A stretch of 6,731 nucleotides of DNA. Origin: an uncultured Lachnospiraceae bacterium. Lineage in GTDB: Bacteria > Bacillota_A > Clostridia > Lachnospirales > Lachnospiraceae. The notes under the pieces were generated by a model. It had not been told where the DNA came from. It worked only from the letters and a program-made list of their open reading frames with translations, and ran no database searches. This document shows positions 1-6,007 of this stretch, piece by piece. The stretch covers positions 1 to 6,731 of the forward strand of contig CAMOFS010000087.1 in assembly GCA_946613735.1 (NCBI GenBank), written 5' to 3'. Within the stretch, counting starts at the first letter, position 1; every line of letters starts with the position of its first letter. The translations under genes and the position numbers were made by a program.

Positions 1-1
1 A

Positions 2-1729
2 AAGGATGAAAAGCTTGGAGCAAAAATGGAAAAGCTCAATCTCCTTCCTGTGGTCAAGACCGCCCTTGATGAGTACTATGATGCGAGGTTTGGTGATAAG
101 GAACTGATGAAAAAGTTCAGAGATAAAAAATATAAGGACCAGCTTTTTCCTGAGCCCCTGGTAGAAGAGCTTAAGTGCAGGCTTAAGTATTTTGAGGATG
201 TTAAGGCAGAATATGATTGCCGTATAGATCTTATGTCAAACAAGTATTACGCACTTTTAGGACAGTCGGACACCTCCAAGCTTAAGTTAAACGAGCTTGA
301 CGACTTGTCCAAACGCCTGGATATAGATCCGGAGCTTAAGGCATATTATGATGCCATTAAGCGACATAGGGAGAGGAAGGACACCGGACGCAGCCTGAAG
401 GGAAAGAAGCCGACGGCAGTTATGGATAAGCTTAGAAAGCAGGAGGGGATCAAGAAGAAAAATGCCGAGATCAACAGTATTAAGGAAGAATGGTCAACTA
501 AGAATCTCGTCAATTATAAGGATGCAAACAAAAAACGCCAGGATAAGCTTATTGATAATGGAGATATAAGTGTGGCTACCCTGGACTTTTCCAATGAGGC
601 AGTGGTGGATTATCAGATCGCATCCATATATAAGTCCTTAGACAAAGAGCTTACCGCAGATAATAAAAATGATATCAAGTCCAAATTAAAAGAGCGCCTT
701 AAGGACAGCAGAATCGCAAAGGAGAGACTGGATGGTTTCGATAAGCCTTTTAACGAGCTTAAAAAGGAGCTGGAGGATAGTTATATCAAAGTAAATGGAG
801 GCAAGATAAGTGGTACCCGGGAAGAAAGGGAATGTGTCGTAGCATATCTTTTAGGTCAAAAATATGAATCAGAAAACGAGTATGGGTACAATGACAAGCA
901 AAATGAAGCAGTAATAAAAGAACAAAATAAAAGAGAAAAGCAGTCCCGTATCTATGGCAAGGTGATATCAAAGTATCATTCATCTTTTAATGATCTAAAG
1001 GATGATGGTAAGGAAAATGTAGCGAAGTCATCTGCAGAGACGATGTATAATATTTTTAAGGAGGCTGCAAAGGAAGACAGACAGAAGGAAATTCTTGAAA
1101 AATACAGTTCCCCTGAGGAGTTTTGCAGGCAATGTACACAGGAGGAGTATAATTACCTTATGAGGCTGTACTACATTGGATCAGCGGTAAACAACATGGT
1201 ATTTGACTATCCGGAGAGTAATAAGCACCTCATGAAGCTTATAAATGAGAGCGAATTTAAGGACTTTTATATCAAGCTCAAGACCAGCGCATACGCTTTC
1301 GGGCAGAGTGTTACCAGCTATATGAAGATGATGGCAAATGTCAACTATGCCTTTATGGACGAGGACACCTTATATGAGATGGGTAATGCAAGTCCTGTCA
1401 CGGGTATAAAGCCGAAAACTACAGACAGGAGTCTTGAGGGCTCACATCTTAGCTTTCGGGTACAGTCACAGAGTGCATTTGGGCAGATCAATAAGGCACG
1501 TGTTGGTGAAGACTTTGCCGAAAAGCGCGAGGCAGATGAAAAGCAGTACAAAATGGAGATGAAGAAAGGCAAATGGGACAAGGCCCTTAGTCTGACAAAG
1601 GGCTATAAAAAGAAAAATAACCCTCCAAAGACTGAAAAAACCCACAAAAAGAGAAAGCTTGGTATGCTGACGCATAAAATGAGAGTGCGCACTTCGGCCC
1701 GTATGAGGCAAAAGAAGGGAAAAGAGTAA
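2..1729 (+). CDS. Lysine-rich helical protein of unknown function, probably 5'-truncated by the window edge
   Basis: I do not recognise this protein. The frame is open to the left edge; an ATG at 26 has GGAG at 17-20 upstream and would give 567 residues. The codons before it read as ordinary coding sequence (K-D-E-K-L-G-A-K), so the true start probably lies outside the window. Counting from the ATG at 26, the protein is strongly charged, rich in Lys, Glu and Asp, and looks mainly alpha-helical, with coiled-coil-like stretches. No signal peptide or membrane segment is visible. There is a C-R-Q-C pair at residues 367-370, followed by a more hydrophobic, tyrosine-rich stretch. The last 65 or so residues form a very basic tail with runs of Lys and Arg and few hydrophobic residues, which could bind nucleic acid or another polyanion (inference). 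No catalytic motif is apparent. Its stop codon abuts the start of the acetyltransferase gene, so the two are probably cotranscribed. Base composition appears more AT-rich than in the suf genes. Confidence 0.7.
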   Translation, partial: KDEKLGAKMEKLNLLPVVKTALDEYYDARFGDKELMKKFRDKKYKDQLFPEPLVEELKCRLKYFEDVKAEYDCRIDLMSNKYYALLGQSDTSKLKLNELDDLSKRLDIDPELKAYYDAIKRHRERKDTGRSLKGKKPTAVMDKLRKQEGIKKKNAEINSIKEEWSTKNLVNYKDANKKRQDKLIDNGDISVATLDFSNEAVVDYQIASIYKSLDKELTADNKNDIKSKLKERLKDSRIAKERLDGFDKPFNELKKELEDSYIKVNGGKISGTREERECVVAYLLGQKYESENEYGYNDKQNEAVIKEQNKREKQSRIYGKVISKYHSSFNDLKDDGKENVAKSSAETMYNIFKEAAKEDRQKEILEKYSSPEEFCRQCTQEEYNYLMRLYYIGSAVNNMVFDYPESNKHLMKLINESEFKDFYIKLKTSAYAFGQSVTSYMKMMANVNYAFMDEDTLYEMGNASPVTGIKPKTTDRSLEGSHLSFRVQSQSAFGQINKARVGEDFAEKREADEKQYKMEMKKGKWDKALSLTKGYKKKNNPPKTEKTHKKRKLGMLTHKMRVRTSARMRQKKGKE

Positions 1730-2557
1730 ATGGAACTGACACTGATAACAGACGCAAATAGGAAGGCCTTTGAGGATATGATCTTTATGGAGAATCATAC
1801 CCTGGGTATTCCTGTGATATCGGCGGGGATAGTGGAAAAAGGGCGGCCGATAGCAGCCGGATCCATGGAAATAGACGGGTCTACCGGCCGGATAATCTCC
1901 GTATACACCGAAAAAGAATATCAGAAAAAGGGCGCAGCCGGAATGCTTTTAGACGGCTTTAAGGAGTTGGCGGCATCAATGGAGCTTGAAGTGCTGGAAG
2001 CAGACTTCGTAGCGGAGGAAGAGGGGGCCGAGGGACTGTTTTCCTCCCGGAGCTACCTGATTTTTGACGGTACTGAGATAAGCAGTATTTCTTTAGATGA
2101 TGCCCTTGATTCCGCGCAGGTAAAAGAATACTTAAAAAAGGCTGCCAATGATGTACAGGTGGTTCCCTTTAACGAGTTTACTCCTGCCCGTCGCAAAGGG
2201 ATGATCAGCCTTTTGGATGCCGATGTGGACAACGATGCCCTAGAGGGGCTTTCTCTTGATCTGTCTGCTTTTGTTTTGGGACAGTATAATCAGCCTATGG
2301 GCTTTATCTTAGTAAGGGAGAATGAAAGCGATATTATTATAGACACTTTAAAAGTAAATGAAGAAAGGGACGAATACATAGCGGCGCTTTTTAGGCATAT
2401 GTACAGTGTGCTCATACCGGAAAAAGGCACCGGCCTTCGGATCGGATTTGTCGCAATGTCTGACGGCATGATGGACCGCGTAGGTAAGGTCATAGGATAC
2501 GTTATGGAGATAGAAGGCGGGATGAAGCTGTATCATGCGGTTAAGCTAATCGGATAA
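1730..2557 (+). CDS. GNAT-family N-acetyltransferase, possibly a tandem-domain form
   Basis: This is predicted to transfer an acetyl group from acetyl-CoA to an unknown amine substrate in the cytoplasm. It has 275 residues. The N-terminal half has the GNAT layout: strands around residues 29-48, then the acetyl-CoA-binding motif A, with a beta strand (IISVYT, 55-60) running into the pyrophosphate loop Q65-K-K-G-A-A-G71 and the following helix. The segment at 103-117 resembles the closing strand region of the fold. Residues 142-275 look like a second, degenerate GNAT-like half: strands near 180-195 and 201-209 are followed by a helix, but N-E-E-R-D-E replaces the glycine loop. This half is therefore probably non-catalytic or structural (inference). 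The ATG at 1730 directly follows the TAA at 1727-1729, with AAGGGA at 1715-1720 as ribosome binding site, which suggests translational coupling to the upstream gene. The substrate cannot be told from the sequence. The fold call is good; the function call is general. Confidence 0.75.
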   Translation: MELTLITDANRKAFEDMIFMENHTLGIPVISAGIVEKGRPIAAGSMEIDGSTGRIISVYTEKEYQKKGAAGMLLDGFKELAASMELEVLEADFVAEEEGAEGLFSSRSYLIFDGTEISSISLDDALDSAQVKEYLKKAANDVQVVPFNEFTPARRKGMISLLDADVDNDALEGLSLDLSAFVLGQYNQPMGFILVRENESDIIIDTLKVNEERDEYIAALFRHMYSVLIPEKGTGLRIGFVAMSDGMMDRVGKVIGYVMEIEGGMKLYHAVKLIG

Positions 2558-2571
2558 TTAGTATTTTTATT

Positions 2572-2599
2572 TTGTAAAAACAGGGAAATATGCTATAAT
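2572..2599 (+). promoter_or_regulatory. Predicted sigma-A promoter of the suf operon
   Basis: A perfect TATAAT -10 box lies at 2594-2599, preceded by TG at 2591-2592, giving an extended -10 (TGCTATAAT). TTGTAA at 2572-2577 matches the -35 consensus at four of six positions, with a 16-base spacer. The predicted transcription start is near 2606, about 50 bases before the sufC ATG. The surrounding DNA is AT-rich and lies between two genes on the same strand. It is the only strong promoter-like sequence I see ahead of the suf genes. The start site is inferred from spacing alone. Confidence 0.75.
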
Positions 2600-2602
2600 T
2601 AA

Positions 2603-2642
2603 ACGGATTGTGAGGATGTTATCACAATCCGTACATTTTTTT
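2603..2642 (+). promoter_or_regulatory. Perfect 11-bp inverted repeat plus T-tract in the sufC leader (operator, attenuator or terminator)
   Basis: The arms ACGGATTGTGA (2603-2613) and TCACAATCCGT (2622-2632) are exact reverse complements around an 8-base loop. Three bases later there is a run of seven T's (2636-2642). The left arm overlaps the predicted transcription start near 2606. Three readings are possible. It may be a Rho-independent terminator for the upstream acetyltransferase unit, an operator bound as DNA by a dimeric regulator, or a 5' hairpin or attenuator in the suf mRNA. The T-run favours a terminator role, while the symmetry and position favour an operator. An Fe-S-responsive Rrf2/IscR-type regulator is a natural candidate for a suf operon, but the sequence is not an evident match to the E. 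coli IscR motifs as I recall them. Confidence 0.65.
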
Positions 2643-2657
2643 ACAGGAGAGATTCTT

Positions 2658-3398
2658 ATGTCAGATAAATTGTTACAGGTAAAAGGCCTGGCAGCAGGCA
2701 TCGAGGAGAGGGAGATCCTCCACGGAGTGGACCTTGAGGTGGGTGCCGGAGAGATACATGTTATCATGGGCCCCAATGGTGCCGGAAAGTCCACCTTAGG
2801 CAACACTATCATGGGCGATCCCAGATATGAGGTAAGCGCCGGATCCATCATTTTTGACGGTGAGGATATCACAGAGCTTTCCACGGACAAGCGTGCAAAT
2901 AAGGGCATGTTCTTATCCTTCCAGAATCCCATAGAGGTACCGGGGATCACACTTTCCAATTTTATCAGGACAAGCCTTGAGCAGCGCACAGGCGAGCACA
3001 TCCGTGTGTGGGATTTCAAAAAGAAGTTAGAAGGCACCATGGAGCTTTTGGATATGGACAAGTCCTATGCAGAGCGTGACCTGAATGTGGGGTTTTCCGG
3101 TGGTGAGAAGAAAAAGGCAGAGATCCTCCAGCTTCTCATGCTACGTCCCTCACTTGCTATTTTGGATGAGACGGATTCCGGGCTTGATGTGGATGCAGTC
3201 CGTACCGTATCCGAGGGCATCAAGGAGTATAAAAAGTCAGTGGGCGGTGCGCTTCTTATCATTACGCACAGTACCAGGATACTTGAGGCACTGAAAGTAG
3301 ATGCGACCCATGTGCTGGTGGACGGCAGGATCGTGGAGAATGGAGACGCAGCGCTGATCGACGAGATCAATGCCAAGGGATTTGAGAGGTTTATTTAG
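2658..3398 (+). CDS. sufC: SufC, Fe-S cluster assembly ATPase
   Basis: SufC is the ABC-type ATPase of the SUF system. It binds SufB and SufD in the cytoplasm and drives the conformational change used in Fe-S cluster assembly; it is not a transporter. The 246 residues match the usual length of about 250. Visible motifs are Walker A G38-P-N-G-A-G-K-S-T46, the Q-loop at Q89 (SFQNP), the signature S147-G-G-E150 followed by Lys residues, Walker B L166-A-I-L-D-E171, the D-loop S174-G-L-D177 and the H-loop His204. The sequence SFQNPIEVPG after Walker A and the signature FSGGEKKK are typical of SufC rather than of transporter ATPases. I chose the ATG at 2658 because AGGAGA at 2645-2650 precedes it by seven bases. 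An in-frame GTG at 2610 would translate the leader hairpin and has no convincing ribosome site. It is the first gene of the operon, followed by a repeat element and sufB. Confidence 0.97.
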   Translation: MSDKLLQVKGLAAGIEEREILHGVDLEVGAGEIHVIMGPNGAGKSTLGNTIMGDPRYEVSAGSIIFDGEDITELSTDKRANKGMFLSFQNPIEVPGITLSNFIRTSLEQRTGEHIRVWDFKKKLEGTMELLDMDKSYAERDLNVGFSGGEKKKAEILQLLMLRPSLAILDETDSGLDVDAVRTVSEGIKEYKKSVGGALLIITHSTRILEALKVDATHVLVDGRIVENGDAALIDEINAKGFERFI

Positions 3399-3539
3399 AT
3401 TCTTCGGGCTTCGCCCTCAGAATGACAGAGGAGGCTTCGCCCTCAGAATGACAGAGGAGGCTTCGCCCTCAGAATGACAGAGTTGTCATCCTGAGTGAAG
3501 CGGGATCGCGGTGTCATCCTGAGCGAAGCGAAGGATCTT
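3397..3539 (+). repeat. Palindromic repeat element 1, between sufC and sufB
   Basis: This element of about 143 bases fills nearly the whole gap. It begins with the AG of the sufC stop codon. It carries three head-to-tail copies of a 26-base unit (3407-3432, 3433-3458, 3459-3484; the third differs in its last two bases), each containing GGCTTCGCCCTCAG then AATGACAG. Two inverted arms follow, starting with GTCATCCTGAG at 3485 and 3513. The outer arms 3397-3427 and 3512-3538 can pair along nearly their full length: AGATTCTTCG with CGAAGGATCT, CTTCGC with GCGAAG, and TCAGAATGACA with TGTCATCCTGA. There is one mismatch, one G-U pair, and extra GG and CC in the left arm; the local GGGC-TTC-GCCC can also form a small hairpin. 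Similar GTCATCCTGAGCGAAGCGAA palindromes occur, to my knowledge, as dispersed intergenic repeats in many bacteria. It ends just before the sufB ribosome binding site AAGGA (3544-3548). Confidence 0.9.
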
Positions 3540-3554
3540 TAAGAAGGAAGTATA

Positions 3555-4967
3555 ATGTCAAAAGAAAAAACATACGTAGAGGACATAGACAGGAGCCTTT
3601 ACGATTTTAGAAATGAAGATAAGGATGCTTACAAGCTGGACGAGGGCCTGACCGACGAGATCGTACGACAGATCTCCAAGGAGAAGAATGACCCTGAGTG
3701 GATGGCTCAGTTTCGCTTGGATTGTCTTAAGAAGTATAACGAGATCCCTGTTCCCGACTGGGGTCCTTCCATCGAGGGGCTGGACATGGATCACATCTTA
3801 ACCTACGTCCGTCCCAAGAACAACAAGATGCAGACCAAGTGGGAGGATGTACCCGATGAGATCAAGGACACCTTTACCAAGCTTGGCATTCCACAGGCAG
3901 AGCACAAGTCCTTGGCCGGAGTGGGAGCCCAGTACGATTCCGAGCTGGTATACCACAATGTCAAGGATGAGGTGGCGGCATTGGGCGTCGTCTACACCGA
4001 TCTGGAGAGCGAGCTTCACGGCGAATATGCTGACATGATACAGAGCCATTTCATGAAGCTGGTGCCTCCTACTGACCACAAGTTTGCTGCGCTTCACGGT
4101 GCGGTATGGTCGGGAGGATCCTTTGTATATGTTCCTCCGGGAGTAAAGGTGGAGATACCCCTGCAGTCATATTTCAGACTCAATGCCGCAGGCGCGGGAC
4201 AGTTTGAGCATACTCTTATCATAGTGGATGAGGGAGCGGACCTGCATTTTATAGAGGGCTGTTCGGCACCTAAGTACAATGTGGCTAATCTCCATGCAGG
4301 CTGTGTGGAGCTTTATGTTGGTAAAAACGCAAAGCTTCGTTATTCCACCATAGAAAACTGGTCCAAGAATATGTACAACCTGAACACCAAGCGTGCTAAG
4401 GTGGAAGAGGGTGGCAAGATAGAATGGGTATCGGGATCCTTTGGTTCCCATGTATCCTACCTCTATCCCATGAGTGTCCTTTCCGGTGAGGGCTCACGTT
4501 GTGAGTTTACGGGTGTTACCTTTGCGGGACACGGACAGAACCTGGATACAGGCACAAAGGTGGTGCATGCGGCGCCCAACACTTCTTCGTATATCAATAC
4601 CAAGTCCATCTCAAAAAGTGATGGTATCAGTACCTTCAGGAGTGCAGTGGTGGTTTCCGAAAAAGCCCACGGCACAAAGTCGGCTGTATCCTGTGAGTCA
4701 CTTATGCTGGATGATGTATCACGTTCCGATACCATTCCCGCCATGGACATCCGGTGTGCAGACTGCGATATAGGACACGAGGCAAAGATCGGCCGGATCT
4801 CCGATGAGACTGTTTTTTATCTTATGAGCAGGGGCATGACGGAGGAAGACGCCAGGGCGCTTATTGTTTCCGGGTTTGCGGATAACGTATCAAAGGAGCT
4901 GCCGCTGGAGTATGCGGTGGAGATGAACAACCTGATCCGCCTCGAGATGAAGGGAACTGTGGGATAA
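3555..4967 (+). CDS. sufB: SufB, Fe-S cluster scaffold subunit
   Basis: SufB is the core scaffold of the cytoplasmic SufB-SufC-SufD complex, accepting sulfur from the desulfurase system and building the nascent cluster. The 470 residues match the usual length of about 465-495. The N-terminal region is helical, with the family-typical stretch around PEWMAQFRL and PDWGPS. The middle is the parallel beta-helix (about residues 130-390), and the C-terminal helical region contains FYLMSRGM. Cys380 and Glu409 are 29 residues apart, the same spacing as the cluster-assembly residues Cys405 and Glu434 of E. coli SufB. Cys236, in EGCSAPKY, probably corresponds to E. coli Cys254, which is implicated in sulfur acceptance. 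Two further cysteines, C401-A-D-C404, lie close to Glu409. The ATG at 3555 is preceded by AAGGA at 3544-3548. The gene lies between two palindromic repeat elements that share a 48-base identical segment. Confidence 0.97.
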   Translation: MSKEKTYVEDIDRSLYDFRNEDKDAYKLDEGLTDEIVRQISKEKNDPEWMAQFRLDCLKKYNEIPVPDWGPSIEGLDMDHILTYVRPKNNKMQTKWEDVPDEIKDTFTKLGIPQAEHKSLAGVGAQYDSELVYHNVKDEVAALGVVYTDLESELHGEYADMIQSHFMKLVPPTDHKFAALHGAVWSGGSFVYVPPGVKVEIPLQSYFRLNAAGAGQFEHTLIIVDEGADLHFIEGCSAPKYNVANLHAGCVELYVGKNAKLRYSTIENWSKNMYNLNTKRAKVEEGGKIEWVSGSFGSHVSYLYPMSVLSGEGSRCEFTGVTFAGHGQNLDTGTKVVHAAPNTSSYINTKSISKSDGISTFRSAVVVSEKAHGTKSAVSCESLMLDDVSRSDTIPAMDIRCADCDIGHEAKIGRISDETVFYLMSRGMTEEDARALIVSGFADNVSKELPLEYAVEMNNLIRLEMKGTVG

Positions 4968-5044
4968 GATTCTTCGGGCTTCGCCCTCAGAATGACAGAG
5001 GAGGCTTCGCCCTCGTTGTCATCCTGAGCGTAGCGAAGGATCTT
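4967..5044 (+). repeat. Palindromic repeat element 2, between sufB and sufD
   Basis: This is a shorter relative (about 78 bases) of the element after sufC. Positions 4967-5014 are identical to 3397-3444 over 48 bases, starting with the last base of the sufB TAA stop. After one full left arm and a second partial unit, the sequence passes straight to a single right arm at 5017-5043. That arm differs from 3512-3538 at one base (T at 5031 instead of A at 3526). Arms 4967-4997 and 5017-5043 can form a long imperfect hairpin like that of element 1. The element ends just before AGGAGA (5050-5055), the sufD ribosome binding site. There is no ORF, transposase or other gene in it. Confidence 0.9.
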
Positions 5045-5059
5045 ATAAAAGGAGAAAAT

Positions 5060-6007
5060 ATGTCAGAAGTAATGATAAACAAAATACCAGCCCCTACCTG
5101 GAACTGGCTTCACATGAACGAAGCGAAGCTTTCCGGTGAGGCGGCAGCAGTCATACAGATGCCGACCGAGACAGAGGAGTTTGCCATAGATGCGCACACC
5201 AAAATGGCGGAGCCTCTCAGGTTATCCTTTGAATACACCGAGGACTGGCAGGAGCTTTCCAGCTATGAGATAAAGGTGGGCGAGGAGTCAGAGGCAGTGA
5301 TCCTTATGGACTTTTTCTCTCAGCCTGATGTCAGTGCCACGGCCGCAGTCAGGGTGCATTATGATATAGCCAAAAACGGTAAGCTTACCATAGTCCAGAC
5401 CCAGCGCCTGGGCAGGGGCGTTACCTTTATTAATGAGATTACAGGTGATGTGGGAGAGAGGGGATCCTTTAACCTTATCCAGGTGGTGCTGTCGGGACAC
5501 GAGACCTATCTCGGATGCACCAATGAGCTTGTCGGCCGCCATGCGGCACTGGATATCAAGCTTGCTTACCTGGTGCAGAATGAAGACAGCCTGGATATCA
5601 ATTATGTTTCAAACCAGATCGGAAAAAAGACTGAGTCCAACATCAGGGTAAATGGGGTATTAAGGGATAAGGCCGAAAAGCTTTTCCGCGGCTCCATTGA
5701 TTTCAAGAGGGGCTGTGCAGGCTCCACCGGTGCTGAGATAGAGGACGTTCTCATGATGGATGAGGGCGTGGTAAATAAGACCATTCCCCTGATCCTCTGT
5801 GCAGAGGAGGATGTAGAGGGCACACATGGTGCCACCATCGGAAAGCTGTCAGATGAGATGATGTTTTACCTTCGTTCCCGCGGCATTCCGGAGGATGAGA
5901 TCTATGAGATGATGGCCCGTGCGCGCATCGATGCTATTGCGGATCAGATACCCGATGAGGTGACAAGGGGGCTTGTTGCAGAGTATCTTGGAGAAAAAGA
6001 TGACTGA
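5060..6007 (+). CDS. sufD: SufD, Fe-S cluster assembly subunit (short form)
   Basis: SufD is the paralogue and partner of SufB in the SufBCD complex. It helps iron entry and cluster assembly rather than acting as the main scaffold. The protein has 315 residues, well below the roughly 420-440 of E. coli or Bacillus SufD; most of the missing length appears to be N-terminal. The start PAPTWNWLHMNE is, from memory, the pattern seen at the beginning of clostridial SufD proteins, so this is a natural short form rather than a truncation. The beta-helix core occupies roughly residues 75-260. The C-terminal signature EGTHGATIGKLSDEMMFYL contains His256, which probably corresponds to E. coli SufD His360, needed for cluster assembly. 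The ATG at 5060 has GGAG at 5051-5054 just upstream. The 3' end overlaps sufS by eight bases, so sufS translation is probably coupled to it. Confidence 0.95.
   Translation: MSEVMINKIPAPTWNWLHMNEAKLSGEAAAVIQMPTETEEFAIDAHTKMAEPLRLSFEYTEDWQELSSYEIKVGEESEAVILMDFFSQPDVSATAAVRVHYDIAKNGKLTIVQTQRLGRGVTFINEITGDVGERGSFNLIQVVLSGHETYLGCTNELVGRHAALDIKLAYLVQNEDSLDINYVSNQIGKKTESNIRVNGVLRDKAEKLFRGSIDFKRGCAGSTGAEIEDVLMMDEGVVNKTIPLILCAEEDVEGTHGATIGKLSDEMMFYLRSRGIPEDEIYEMMARARIDAIADQIPDEVTRGLVAEYLGEKDD

Noticed and set aside
2608..2628. CRP-type site, because of TGTGA and TCACA half-sites in the sufC leader palindrome
   Set aside because: The half-sites are separated by 8 bases, whereas CRP/FNR-family sites have shorter spacers (6 for CRP). 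The similarity is probably a by-product of the hairpin sequence.
2610..2657. Earlier in-frame GTG start for sufC at 2610, adding 16 residues
   Set aside because: The added residues would be encoded by the inverted repeat and T-run, do not resemble a SufC N-terminus, and lack a good ribosome site. The ATG at 2658 has AGGAGA seven bases upstream.
2567..3061. 164-codon antisense reading frame opposite the start of sufC
   Set aside because: It runs opposite an unmistakable SufC coding sequence and the promoter region, its protein resembles nothing I recognise, and it has no supporting context. It is a shadow frame.
3407..3484. CRISPR-like array
   Set aside because: The 26-base units are directly contiguous with no unique spacers, and they are followed by inverted arms. 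This is a tandem or palindromic intergenic repeat.
3551..3556. TATAAT just at the sufB start as an internal promoter
   Set aside because: It overlaps the ATG, would give a leaderless or truncated message, and has no -35-like sequence at the proper distance.
5117..5130. ACGAAGCGAAGC in early sufD as another copy of the repeat arm
   Set aside because: The match is too short (GCGAAG core), lies inside conserved coding sequence, and lacks the rest of the arm. It is probably coincidence.
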